A DNA stretch of 64,000 nt from CAWELS01 sp964468205 (GTDB lineage: Bacteria > Acidobacteriota > Terriglobia > Bryobacterales > Bryobacteraceae). Below, piece after piece: positions 31,554 through 40,469 of this stretch; positions within the stretch are counted from its first letter, which is position 1, and each line of letters opens with the position of its first letter. The stretch is from positions 7,686 to 71,685 of the forward strand of contig CAYXVG010000037.1 in assembly GCA_964468205.1 (NCBI GenBank). Direction: 5' to 3'. Under the pieces are notes generated by a model. It searched no databases. It was given only the letters and a program-made list of their open reading frames with translations, and had not been told where the DNA came from. A program made the translations under genes and the position numbers.

Positions 31554-32885
31554 CTACCGCTCCCCGCGCGTGTCGGCGCGCAACGGAATGTTGGCCGTGG
31601 CTGCGGCGCCGCGCCCGTCGCGGACGTAAACGAACAGGCGGTAGTTTGAAACTTCATCGGGCAGTTGAATCACCGCCCGGTTCTCCTCACTGGAGAGCAG
31701 AACGTTCTCGATCGGCGACGTCGGCTCCTCGCGATCGCCGCCGACATTGGGATCATCGGCGACGTCGACCCGGAGATCCCACTCGTAGCTGAGAGCATCG
31801 CCGTCCGGATCGGAGGCCTCTACCTCCGCATGCAGCTTTACGCCCGGCGGCGCAACCATAGGTTCCGGCGACACGGCGTCCGGTTCGAGGCCTGCCTTCA
31901 ATCTTCCCGGACCGATTCGCGGCGCGCGATTCTCCGGCCATCTCCCGGTCCAGAGAAACTGCATCGCCTCCACCGGTCCGAGCCGGCTCCGGTCGAAGAG
32001 AAACATGTTGTACCAGGTGTGTGTCTTCTCGTGGCGGGGTCCCAGCCACAAGAAGGCGAATCCTCCCAGGCACCGCGGGTCGGCGGTCACCGTCCGCCAG
32101 GCGTCGATGTAGTTCTCCGCCTTCTCCGTGCTGGTCTCTTCCATCGGGATGCCCCAGGGCGTCTTCGGAGCCTGCCAGTGGCCGGTGGGGCCGAATTCTG
32201 TGAGCAGAAATGGCCGCGTCCACCCTTTCTGGTCGAGATCCTCGCGCAGCGTGGGGATGTCGCGATAGTAGACGTTGAATCCCACGGCGTCCAGCGCCGG
32301 ACAAAGCCGGTCGAGATCCTCGAGTTGCCGCCGCCGCACGCCCGAGCCCAGCGTGACGATAACGGGATGCTTTCCGTCGATTTCCTTGATCATTGCGGCG
32401 AGATCGTTGATTGCCTGGAATGCGAGCTTGATCTTCTCGCCCGGCACGCCAATCCCGGGTTCGTTGCCAACGCTCCACATCATCAACGCCGGGTGGTCCT
32501 TGTGCTTGAGCGCCTCCTGGCGAATGCGCTCCTTCTGCGCGGCAACCTGCGCGGGGTCGCCATAGTCGAACCCGGCACGGTACTTCCCGATCCGGAGCAG
32601 AACCAGCGCCGGGAGCGGGTGATGGTCAGTCCGTTCTAGTGCCTCCAGTGACATCATCACGGCGTTGGCTCCGGCTCCCGCGAGTTCCTTCAGGTAAAAA
32701 TCCACGTCGATGGGAGTGATCTTCGCCCCCTGGATCTGCAGCTCCTGCCCGCGGTGAATGACCCGGTAGGCGCCGTCCTCGCGCTGCGCAATGCGAGTCG
32801 GCTGGTTCGCGTTTGGCGTCGCGCAACAAGCCAGCATCAGTAGCGCTGGAACAACGGCCGGCAGAATCGGCTTCTTTCTCGCCAT
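31554..32885 (-). CDS. Lipoprotein glycoside hydrolase-like protein (GH2/GH5-type TIM barrel)
   Basis: A 443-residue lipoprotein with a lipobox-like LMLAC (Cys20). A TIM barrel follows with clan GH-A hallmarks: MMWSVGNEPG places the acid/base Glu at residue 142, and FLLTEFGPTG places the nucleophile Glu at 230. The arrangement resembles the catalytic domain of GH2 enzymes without their N-terminal sandwich domains. A C-terminal stretch of about 110 residues contains an Ig/PKD-like segment (DPDGDALSYEWDL). It probably cleaves a beta-linked glycan at the cell surface; the linkage is not predictable from sequence alone. AAGGAGGAG precedes the ATG. It is 45 bp after the regulator gene and probably co-transcribed with it. 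Confidence 0.8.
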   Translation of the reverse strand: MARKKPILPAVVPALLMLACCATPNANQPTRIAQREDGAYRVIHRGQELQIQGAKITPIDVDFYLKELAGAGANAVMMSLEALERTDHHPLPALVLLRIGKYRAGFDYGDPAQVAAQKERIRQEALKHKDHPALMMWSVGNEPGIGVPGEKIKLAFQAINDLAAMIKEIDGKHPVIVTLGSGVRRRQLEDLDRLCPALDAVGFNVYYRDIPTLREDLDQKGWTRPFLLTEFGPTGHWQAPKTPWGIPMEETSTEKAENYIDAWRTVTADPRCLGGFAFLWLGPRHEKTHTWYNMFLFDRSRLGPVEAMQFLWTGRWPENRAPRIGPGRLKAGLEPDAVSPEPMVAPPGVKLHAEVEASDPDGDALSYEWDLRVDVADDPNVGGDREEPTSPIENVLLSSEENRAVIQLPDEVSNYRLFVYVRDGRGAAATANIPLRADTRGER

Positions 32886-32930
32886 CTCTCCTCCTTCAGT
32901 TCGCCGGCAAGGTTGTCCGCTCCATGCCGC

Positions 32931-34100
32931 CTACCGCCCCGGCGATCCGTCGGCGTGTGTGAACGGCATCAGCTCTTTTTCCATCCAGTCCGGCACCTCA
33001 GAATCCAGTGGGTAAATTGAGTTGACGTTTTCGAGCGTCACAAGTTCGTGTTTGACATAGCGCGCCGGGGAGTGCGGCTTGCCGGAGAGCGTTTCCATGG
33101 CCATCTTGATCACCTCCGGCCCGTAGCGCTCGGGGAAGTAGGCCACTGAACCAATAAGCCGCGTGCCCGGCCGCCGCAACTCCTCACGGGCCTCGGGCTC
33201 GGCGTTCTGACCCATCGCCGCACAGTATTCCATCCGGCCCACCTCGTCGAACGCCCGGATCGCGCCCAGGGCCATCGAGTCAGTGCCGGCTCCAATCAAC
33301 GTCCGGCGGGGCGGAACGGCGCGCAAATGCCGGCGAACGGTCTCGAAGGCCGGACCAATCATTCCCCGGCCGTCCAACTCCGTCACGATACAGCTTTCCG
33401 CTCCAGCCAGGTTCTCCCGCAGAGCGCCCAACATCCCGGTTAGACGCAAACGGACGAGAGGGCCTGCATGACGTTCTTCCAGTAGCAGCACCTCCTCGAC
33501 CTGCCCGTTCCAATGCCTTCTTGCCCAGTCGGCCAACCCCTGCCCGCCCAGACGCCCCGCGCGGTAGTTGTCGGCGCCGTAGTAATTCGCGCCGGGATGC
33601 GGAACATCGATCGCGATAACTGGAATCCCCGCTTCGATGAACCGGGCGGCCACCGACGCCGCCACCCTCGCATGGAGTTGGAACTCGATCACCAGGTCCA
33701 CGGCCTGGGCGATCAGCTTGTTGGTGTTGCGTAGCGCGATTGCGGGGCTCCGGCGGTTGTTCACCACCACAAGATCCAGCCCGGCTTCGATGGCCGCTCG
33801 CCGGATGCTTTCGGTGACAAGGTTGCAGTACAAGGAATCCAGTCTGGGCGCGGCGAAGCCGAGCCGGTATTGCGGGGTCGTGACCGGTCCCACGAGCGCG
33901 CGGTATTGCTCCCGCCCAACGCGCTCGATCAACCCTCCTGCTTCCAGGCTGGAAAGCAGCCGAAACGTGGTCGTCTTGCTCAGATTCGTTCGTGCGACTA
34001 AGTCGCGCAAGCGAAGCAGTTCGCCGGAATAACGGAACGCCTTCAGAAGTTCGCACGCCCTCAGAACGGACTGGGCGATCTCCGGCTCTTTCGCCCCCAT
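32931..34100 (-). CDS. Transcriptional regulator: IclR-type HTH fused to a sugar-binding-protein (RbsB-like) domain
   Basis: A 389-residue protein. Residues about 6-70 form an IclR-style winged helix (SVLRACELLKAFR, then LSKTTTFRLLSSLEAGGLIERV). Instead of an IclR effector domain, residues about 76-375 look like a type I periplasmic-binding fold (LDLVVVNNRRSP, VDLVIEFQ, GIPVIAIDVPHPG, TLIGAGTDSMALGAIRAF), as in LacI-family effector domains. It should therefore sense a small sugar-like ligand in the cytoplasm. There is no signal peptide. It is divergent from the Gfo/Idh-ThuA operon and upstream of the glycoside hydrolase gene, both likely targets. The combination of IclR HTH and RbsB-like domain is uncommon. 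Confidence 0.85.
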   Translation of the reverse strand: MGAKEPEIAQSVLRACELLKAFRYSGELLRLRDLVARTNLSKTTTFRLLSSLEAGGLIERVGREQYRALVGPVTTPQYRLGFAAPRLDSLYCNLVTESIRRAAIEAGLDLVVVNNRRSPAIALRNTNKLIAQAVDLVIEFQLHARVAASVAARFIEAGIPVIAIDVPHPGANYYGADNYRAGRLGGQGLADWARRHWNGQVEEVLLLEERHAGPLVRLRLTGMLGALRENLAGAESCIVTELDGRGMIGPAFETVRRHLRAVPPRRTLIGAGTDSMALGAIRAFDEVGRMEYCAAMGQNAEPEAREELRRPGTRLIGSVAYFPERYGPEVIKMAMETLSGKPHSPARYVKHELVTLENVNSIYPLDSEVPDWMEKELMPFTHADGSPGR

Positions 34101-34282
34101 GCGCGGAGTCTACCACAGGACTTAGCGCGGTGCGCAGCCGATCTTTCCACCTTCCGCAACCCCGCCTGGATCGTGCCGCGCCGGTTCGCCAGCGTCCCAG
34201 GGCTAGCGGGGGAGCCGGGCTTCGTGTGCCGTTGACCGGACACTGATAATATAAAATCGCTCGATCAAGGAAGGGCGTTCCA

Positions 34283-35593
34283 GTGAGACGGCGAGACTTT
34301 CTCCAACAATGCAGCCGGGGGGCGGCGCTTGCCTCGGGCCCGATCGTGATCCCGGCTCGGATCTTGGGGCGTGGTGGGGGAACCGCCCCCAGCGAGAGGA
34401 TCGCAATGGGCGCGGTCGGAGTGGGCGGCATGGGCACGGGGCATGTGCGGCGCTTTCTGCAATACGGCGACGTGCGGATGGCGGCGGTCTGTGACGTCCG
34501 GCGGGAACATCGCCAACGAGCCAAGAACCTGGTGGACGAGCGTTACGGCGACACCGCGTGCGACGCCTGCGGCGACTACCGCGAGTTGCTTGCCCGTTCT
34601 GATATCGACGCCATCGTGACGGCCGCCCCGGACCACTGGCACGTCCTGATCGGCATCGAAGCGGCCCGCCGCGGCAAACACATGTATTTCGAGAAGCCGG
34701 TGGGCCGAACCGTGGCCGAGGCCCTGGCGCTGCGGGAAGCTGTACGCCGCTATGGGGTGGTCTTCCAGTTCGGCACGCAGCAGCGTTCTTCACGTGAGTT
34801 CCGGCACGCTTGCGAAGTGGCGAGGAACGGCAGGCTGGGAGAATTGCGGGATATCGTAGTCGGGTCGGCTCGCACCCAGTACAGCCCGAATAAGCCGCCC
34901 GAGCCCGTTCCCGAGGGATTCGACTACGAAATGTGGCTCGGCCCGGCCCCGTGGACACCCTACACGTTCGAGCGTTGCACCCGGAACTGGACGCTGATCC
35001 ACGATTACTCGCTGGGCTGCGTCTCGGGCGCCTGGGGCATCCACGACGTCGATACCGCGCAGTGGGCCAACGATTCCGACGGCGCTCCGCCCGTCGAAAT
35101 CGAAGCCTGGGGCGTTTTCCCGGAAGACGGGCTCTATGACACAGTCGAATCTTGGCGGGCGGAGCAGATCTACTCGAACGGCGTCCGTCTTATCCACATG
35201 GATGACAAGACGGCCGCCGAGCAGATACCGCAGTTCCAGCCGGGCTGGCGTGGCATGGTTCTGATCGGAAGCGAAGGCTGGATCTACGCTAGCCGTCGCG
35301 GTATGGACGCGCGCCCAAAATCACTGCTCAACGCAACCTTCGGCGTCAACGAAGTGCGGCTGCCGCGCAGCAGTGACCATCGCCGCGACTTCCTCGACGC
35401 CGTGCGTTTCGGCACGAAGCCGGTCACCACCATCGAGGGGGCCGTGAATTCTGATATCGCATGCCACCAGGCGGACATCGCAATGCGGCTCAAACGGAAG
35501 CTTCGTTGGGATTTGGCCGCCGAACGTTTCGTTGATGACGGCGAGGCCAACCGGATGCTATCACGCGCGATGAGAAGCCCCTGGAGGCTCTGA
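34283..35593 (+). CDS. Tat-exported Gfo/Idh/MocA oxidoreductase 1
   Basis: A 436-residue NAD(P)-dependent dehydrogenase-like protein starting with GTG, with AAGGAAGGG eight bases upstream. A Tat signal (RRRDFLQQCSRGAALASG) starts the protein. The Rossmann motif is GAVGVGGMGTGHVRRF, and the conserved EKPVGRT catalytic-Lys motif is present. The C-terminal alpha/beta sheet domain includes WLGPAPWTPYTFERCTRNW, typical of the subgroup that is exported with tightly bound nicotinamide cofactor. Family members oxidise or dehydrate sugars. It begins a six-gene operon (12 bp to the ThuA gene). Confidence 0.88.
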   Translation: MRRRDFLQQCSRGAALASGPIVIPARILGRGGGTAPSERIAMGAVGVGGMGTGHVRRFLQYGDVRMAAVCDVRREHRQRAKNLVDERYGDTACDACGDYRELLARSDIDAIVTAAPDHWHVLIGIEAARRGKHMYFEKPVGRTVAEALALREAVRRYGVVFQFGTQQRSSREFRHACEVARNGRLGELRDIVVGSARTQYSPNKPPEPVPEGFDYEMWLGPAPWTPYTFERCTRNWTLIHDYSLGCVSGAWGIHDVDTAQWANDSDGAPPVEIEAWGVFPEDGLYDTVESWRAEQIYSNGVRLIHMDDKTAAEQIPQFQPGWRGMVLIGSEGWIYASRRGMDARPKSLLNATFGVNEVRLPRSSDHRRDFLDAVRFGTKPVTTIEGAVNSDIACHQADIAMRLKRKLRWDLAAERFVDDGEANRMLSRAMRSPWRL

Positions 35594-35605
35594 ATGGAGT
35601 AAGCC

Positions 35606-36529
35606 ATGAATAGACGCACATTTCTGATTGCGGCCGGCGCCGCCGTCCCGGCGGCCGCCCAGCGGGGACGGACAATGCCGGACGCCGAGCGCCGGAAGGT
35701 GGAGGCCGCGATTCCCGGCTTGGCCCCGGGAAAGCCGAGACAGCCCCGCCGGATCCTTGTGATGAGCTTCGCCGTGCGTGATGGCAAGCCGGGCCATCGC
35801 CACGCATCGATCCCGCACGGCAATCACGCCCTGGAACTCATGGGCAAGAGGACGGGCGCTTACGAGACCGTCGTCACGGAAGATGTCGAGATGCTGCGCC
35901 CGGAGAAGCTGCGCGAGTTTGATTGCCTGTGTTTCAACAACACAACGGGTGTTATCACAGAAGATCCCGTGCTGCGCCTCTCGCTGCTCGACTTCGTCGC
36001 CGGCGGCAAAGGGTTCGTGGGTTTTCACGCCGCCGCCGCCACGTTCGTGCAGTACCCGGTTTACAGCCAGTTCCCGGCGTTCGGCGAGTTCATTGGTGGC
36101 TATGAGAACGGCGGCCATCCCTGGAAGCCCGATGAAACCATTACTCTACGGGTGGAGGATCCCGGAAGCCCGCTGAACGCTCCGTTTCAAGGGCAAGGAT
36201 TCGAAGTGCAAGACGAGGTATTTCAGTTCATGGACGGACACTTCACCCGCGAGAAGCTGCACGTCCTGCTCAGTATTGATCCCGCGAAGACCGACATGGG
36301 GCCGCACCGCCGCATGCTACCGGAACGGCGCAAGGACCTCGACTTTCCGATCACCTGGATCAAACGCTATGGCCTCGGCCGGGTCTTCTACACCACCCTC
36401 GGCCACAACCCGCACATCTGGTGGGATCCGAAGCTTCTGCGGCATTTCCTCGCCGGAATCCAGTTCGCCCTCGGAGATCTCGAGGCAGATACAACGCCGA
36501 GCATCCCGCCGCCCGGCGGGAGAAGCTAG
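35606..36529 (+). CDS. Exported ThuA-domain protein
   Basis: A 307-residue protein with a Tat- or Sec-type signal (MNRRTFLIAAGAAVPAAA). The ThuA-like glutamine-amidotransferase-fold domain covers residues about 45-290 (GFHAAAATF, GGYENGGHPW, YTTLGHNPHIWWDP). ThuA was named from trehalose utilisation; in Acidobacteriota and Planctomycetota such domains commonly sit beside Gfo/Idh and DUF1080 genes in 3-ketosugar metabolism, which fits here. GGAG is 7 bases before the ATG. The catalytic role is not established for the family. Confidence 0.85.
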   Translation: MNRRTFLIAAGAAVPAAAQRGRTMPDAERRKVEAAIPGLAPGKPRQPRRILVMSFAVRDGKPGHRHASIPHGNHALELMGKRTGAYETVVTEDVEMLRPEKLREFDCLCFNNTTGVITEDPVLRLSLLDFVAGGKGFVGFHAAAATFVQYPVYSQFPAFGEFIGGYENGGHPWKPDETITLRVEDPGSPLNAPFQGQGFEVQDEVFQFMDGHFTREKLHVLLSIDPAKTDMGPHRRMLPERRKDLDFPITWIKRYGLGRVFYTTLGHNPHIWWDPKLLRHFLAGIQFALGDLEADTTPSIPPPGGRS

Positions 36530-36547
36530 GAGGCGCTTAAGCCGCCT

Positions 36548-37855
36548 ATGAACGTGACACGCCGGCAGTTGCTGCGAACGACGCTCGGCACGGCCAGCGG
36601 GCTCCTTGCCGCGCCGTCTCTCGTGCCGGCGTCGGCTCTCGGCCGCGACGGCGCCGTTCCCCCGAGTGACCGGGTCACTTTAGGTGTCATCGGAATTGGC
36701 TGGATGGGCCTGGGTAATCTGGAACTTTTCCTCGACGAGCCCCTCGCCCAGGTCGTCGCGGTTTGCGATGTCGACAAGGATCATCTCGCAGCGGGCGCCG
36801 CCGCCGTCGATTCAAAATACGGACGGAAGAACCGCGCCGCTTATAACGACTTCCGCGAGGTGCTGGCCCGCGAGGATATCGACGCGGTCTGCCTCTCGCT
36901 TCCGGACCACTGGCATGGAGCCGCCTCTGTCATGGCCTTGCGGGCGGGCAAGGACGTCTACGGGGAAAAGCCCCTCGCCCATACCTTGGCCGAGGGCCGC
37001 GCTATCTGCGACGCTGTCTCCCGGTACGGACGCGTCTGGCAGACCGGCAGTTGGCAGCGGTCCATCGGACATTTCCAGACCGCTTGCGAACTCGTGCGCA
37101 ACGGGCGCATCGGAGCGGTGAGGAAGGCGGAGGTGATTCTCCCGGGCGGGCACAAGGACTTCGCCGGAACCGGCGGCCAGGTGGAACCTGCGCCGCCGCC
37201 GGAAAAGCTCGACTACGACCTCTGGCTCGGGCCGGCGCCTTCCGCCCCGTATTGTCCCGCCCGCGTTCACAAGAACTGGCGCTTTTGCCTCGACTACGGC
37301 GGTGGACTGCTGATGGACTGGATCGGCCACCACCTCGACATCGTCCACTGGGGGCTCGGCCTCGACCGGACAGGGCCCGTCCTCGTGGAGGCCCGCGGAG
37401 AATTCCCGGCGGACGCCCGCGCCTGGGACGCGCCCGCCCGCTATCGCGTCGAGGCCCGTTACGAGAGTGGCCTCGCCATCGAAATCACCGGCGACGATCC
37501 GGATAATCGTGGTGGCGCCAAATGGATCGGTGACGAAGGTTGGATCTGGGTTGACCGGCAGGGGATGGACGCTCGGCCGAAGAGTCTGCTCCGGGAGCGG
37601 ATTGCTCCCGGCGAGCTTCGTCTGAGGCGCTCGGCCGGACACCGCGGCGATTTCCTCGACTGCGTCCGGAACAGGCGGGAGCCCATCGCACCCTGTGAAG
37701 CCGGGCTGCGCTCCGCCACCCCTGGCTACCTCGGTTTGATCTCGATGATGTTGCGGCGTCCCGTTCGGTGGAACCCTGTTCACGAGGAGATACTCGACGA
37801 TTCGATTGCTTCGCGGCTGTTGTCGCAACCCTTGAGGAGTCCATGGCGCGTATGA
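36548..37855 (+). CDS. Tat-exported Gfo/Idh/MocA oxidoreductase 2
   Basis: A 435-residue protein similar in plan to the oxidoreductase two genes upstream. The Tat signal is TRRQLLRTTLGTASGLLAAP. The Rossmann motif is GVIGIGWMGLGN, the catalytic motif EKPLAHT, and the C-terminal domain includes WLGPAPSAPYCPARVHKNW. The HHLDIVHWGLG segment carries the conserved His. It differs enough from oxidoreductase 1 to be an old paralogue, suggesting successive or alternative oxidation steps on related sugars. It overlaps the HEAT-repeat gene by 4 bp. Confidence 0.88.
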   Translation: MNVTRRQLLRTTLGTASGLLAAPSLVPASALGRDGAVPPSDRVTLGVIGIGWMGLGNLELFLDEPLAQVVAVCDVDKDHLAAGAAAVDSKYGRKNRAAYNDFREVLAREDIDAVCLSLPDHWHGAASVMALRAGKDVYGEKPLAHTLAEGRAICDAVSRYGRVWQTGSWQRSIGHFQTACELVRNGRIGAVRKAEVILPGGHKDFAGTGGQVEPAPPPEKLDYDLWLGPAPSAPYCPARVHKNWRFCLDYGGGLLMDWIGHHLDIVHWGLGLDRTGPVLVEARGEFPADARAWDAPARYRVEARYESGLAIEITGDDPDNRGGAKWIGDEGWIWVDRQGMDARPKSLLRERIAPGELRLRRSAGHRGDFLDCVRNRREPIAPCEAGLRSATPGYLGLISMMLRRPVRWNPVHEEILDDSIASRLLSQPLRSPWRV

Positions 37856-39783
37856 AAAGAGAACCGATCGTCCTCACGCTCATTCTGGCTTGCTGCTCCG
37901 TTCTCGCCGCCCAGTCCGCACCCGAAGTGTCTGCAATCGAGGACGAGCTCGCGGGCGTGGCGGCGTATGAGTACGGGCAGAGCCGGAAGCCGCTGGTGGC
38001 GGTGGAGGAATTCACTCGTGAAGCCCTTGTGGCGCCTGCCGCGCTGGCGGAATTGGAGCGGCGCTTTCTTACCCTGCTGGCGTCTGGCGCAACCCCGGCG
38101 GGCAAGGATTTCGTTTGCCGCCAGCTCAGCCTCATTGGATCCGCGAAATCGGTCCCGGTACTCGCCGGGATGCTGCGGGATCCGGCCACGTTTGAAATGG
38201 CCCGGTACGCACTTGAGAGAATTCCAGGCGAGCCGGTGGATGAGGCCCTGCGCGAGGCGTTTCCTGCCGCCGGCGCGGCCGGGAAGCTGGCGATCGTCAA
38301 CACCCTCGGCAATCGTGGCAATCCCGCCTCCGTTGAATTCCTCGCGCGTCTGTCCGGCTCGGAGGGGTCCGAACTCGCCGGCGCCGCGATGCTGGCGCTT
38401 GCCGCCGTCGGAAGCCCTCCGGCTTGTGCTGTCGTCAGGCGCGCCCTCGCCGTCAGGGAACCGCGGCCGGCTGCCGCCGAAGCGGGCCTGAAATGCGCCG
38501 GGGAGATGGCGCGCCGCGGCGACCGCTTGAGAGCGCTTGCCATGTACCGAAAACTGAACGCGCCGGAACAGGCAGTCATGACCCGCGTCGCGGCCCTAAA
38601 CGGATTGGCTGCCACCGGCGGTACGGATGCGATCCCGGTGCTCCAAAAGTCGCTGGCTGCGGAAGACGGACGGCTTCGCGCGGCCGCCGTACGGGGTCTG
38701 GCGCGGATTCCTGGACCGGACGTGACGGCGATCCTTACCGCTTCTGCGGGCGCCCTGCCAGGCGACACCCGGGTGCAGGTAATTTCCGCCATCGCGGAAC
38801 GCAGCGGCCCCGCGGCGCGCGATGTGCTCGTCGCTGCCGTGGCATCCTCGGACGTGACGATACGTACGGCCGCGCTCGGCGGTCTCGGCAACCTGGGCAG
38901 TGCGAAAGACGTCCTGTTGCTGGCCGAACGAGCGGCCCTGGCTGCCGGCCGGGAACAGGAAATCGCCCGGGACAGCCTTTACCGGCTACACTCCCCCGGC
39001 GTGGATGAAGCCATCCTGAGTTCGTTGCCCAAGGCCAACACCGATGTGAAAATACAACTGATTCGAGCCGCCGGCGCGCGGGCGATCACTGCCGCGTCAC
39101 CGGTGCTGCTGGCCGCCGCGCGGGATCCGGACCGCGGCGTGCGGCGCGAGGCTCTGGGCGCTTTGCGCGAGACGGCGGCGGCCGGGGATATCCCCGCGCT
39201 GATCGGGCTCCTGCCGGCCTATGAGCGGCAGGCTGACCGGACCGAGGCGCAACGCACCGTCGCGTCCGTGATCCGGCGCACGGGGTCATCGATCGAATCG
39301 ACCCTGTCGGCCTACAGCGCGGTGCAGCGCCCCGAGGTGAAGGCTGCATTGTTATGGATCATGGGGCAGTCCGGTGACGCGGACGCCCTGCCGGCGCTGC
39401 GTTCCGCCCTGGCCGCGGACTCGGCGGAACTCAAGCGGGCGGCGATTCTGGCGTTGTCCGAATGGCCCGATGACCGTCCGGCCAGGGACTTGATCGGAAT
39501 CGCCCGGGTCGCGGACATTTCCGCCCACCGGATCCTCGCTCTTCGCGGATATGTCCAACTGATAACCCTGCCGTCGGAGCGTTCCCGAGAGGCAACGGCG
39601 GATCTGCTCAAGAGCGCCTTTCAACTGGCTGATCGCCCGGACGAAAAGATGACCATCTTGGCCGCTCTTTCCCAATATCCGTGCGCAACCTCGCTTGAAC
39701 TCGCCCGCGCGGCGATGTCCGATCCGGCGATCGCCGCGGAGGCCAAGGCGGCCTTGCAGCGGATGGAAAGGCAGCTCAAATGA
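37852..39783 (+). CDS. Exported HEAT-repeat protein
   Basis: A protein of about 643 residues. Start at 37852 gives a 4-bp overlap with the upstream stop and a signal peptide (MKREPIVLTLILACCSVLAA); an in-frame ATG at 37843 is nearly as plausible, because the GAGGAG site fits neither perfectly. The rest is an alpha-solenoid with a repeat every 30-35 residues, for example PVLAGMLRDPATFEMARYAL, AIPVLQKSLAAEDGRLRAAA and LPALRSALAADSAELKRAAI. Such proteins act as scaffolds; no catalytic motif is visible. Its place with the Gfo/Idh and ThuA genes suggests a periplasmic partner role, which is inference. Confidence 0.85.
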   Translation: MKREPIVLTLILACCSVLAAQSAPEVSAIEDELAGVAAYEYGQSRKPLVAVEEFTREALVAPAALAELERRFLTLLASGATPAGKDFVCRQLSLIGSAKSVPVLAGMLRDPATFEMARYALERIPGEPVDEALREAFPAAGAAGKLAIVNTLGNRGNPASVEFLARLSGSEGSELAGAAMLALAAVGSPPACAVVRRALAVREPRPAAAEAGLKCAGEMARRGDRLRALAMYRKLNAPEQAVMTRVAALNGLAATGGTDAIPVLQKSLAAEDGRLRAAAVRGLARIPGPDVTAILTASAGALPGDTRVQVISAIAERSGPAARDVLVAAVASSDVTIRTAALGGLGNLGSAKDVLLLAERAALAAGREQEIARDSLYRLHSPGVDEAILSSLPKANTDVKIQLIRAAGARAITAASPVLLAAARDPDRGVRREALGALRETAAAGDIPALIGLLPAYERQADRTEAQRTVASVIRRTGSSIESTLSAYSAVQRPEVKAALLWIMGQSGDADALPALRSALAADSAELKRAAILALSEWPDDRPARDLIGIARVADISAHRILALRGYVQLITLPSERSREATADLLKSAFQLADRPDEKMTILAALSQYPCATSLELARAAMSDPAIAAEAKAALQRMERQLK

Positions 39784-40469
39784 CAAGTGGGATCATCCTG
39801 ACGCGCCGCCTATTACTTTCGATGACTCTCGCCTCCGGGTTCGCCGGCCACTCCTCCGGACAGGCCGCAGGCCTCGAACCGATTCCGGTCAAGCTGCCGA
39901 AACCTATGTTTGAAGGCACGCCGGAGAACGTCGAGGGCGTGGCGAGGATTGAGAAGCCCCTGGGCCGGCCCCGGCCGCCCTTCCTGGCCCCGGCCGGAGT
40001 CCGGAACGTCGCCCTCGATATGCTCGTCACCAGTTCTGACCCCGATCCGGCGGTCGGAGCCATCGAGATGATCACCGATGGCGATAAGGGCGGAGGTGAT
40101 GGCAGCTTCGTCGAGTTGGCCGCGGGTGTCCAGCATGTCACCATCGATATCGAGGAGGAGTTCGAGATCTACGCGATCCTGTTTTGGCATTACCACAAGC
40201 AGGCGCGGGTCTACTTCGACGTGGTCGTCCAGGTGGCCGCCGACCCTGACTTCATCATGGACGTCCGGACGCTGTTCAACAACGATCATGACAACTCCGC
40301 CGGCCTCGGCATCGGCGATGATCTCCACTACGTCGAGACCGCGGAGGGCAAACTGGTGGACGCCAAGGGTCACCGTGCCCGCTTCGTGCGACTGTACAGC
40401 AACGGCAGCAACGCCAGCGGGAACAACCACTACGTTGAAGTGGAGGTCTTCGGCAAACCCGTCGAGTGA
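39780..40469 (+). CDS. Exported discoidin-like (F5/8 type C) protein
   Basis: A 229-residue exported protein that overlaps the HEAT-repeat gene by 4 bp. The signal region (RRLLLSMTLASGFAGHSSG) precedes a beta-rich domain. The segments DMLVTSSDPDPAVGAIEMI, GVQHVTIDIEEEFEIYAILFW and FVRLYSNGSNASGNNHYVEV resemble a discoidin/coagulation-factor carbohydrate-binding fold. A role in glycan binding is inferred from the fold. No enzymatic signature is seen. Translation of the next gene overlaps its stop (GTGA). Confidence 0.7.
   Translation: MTSGIILTRRLLLSMTLASGFAGHSSGQAAGLEPIPVKLPKPMFEGTPENVEGVARIEKPLGRPRPPFLAPAGVRNVALDMLVTSSDPDPAVGAIEMITDGDKGGGDGSFVELAAGVQHVTIDIEEEFEIYAILFWHYHKQARVYFDVVVQVAADPDFIMDVRTLFNNDHDNSAGLGIGDDLHYVETAEGKLVDAKGHRARFVRLYSNGSNASGNNHYVEVEVFGKPVE

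Noticed and set aside
34201..34282. AT-rich TGATAATATAAAAT as a strong promoter for the Gfo/Idh operon
   Set aside because: A -10-like element is likely, but TTGACC is only 7-12 bases away and no -35 fits a 16-18 bp spacer, so it is not listed as a promoter.
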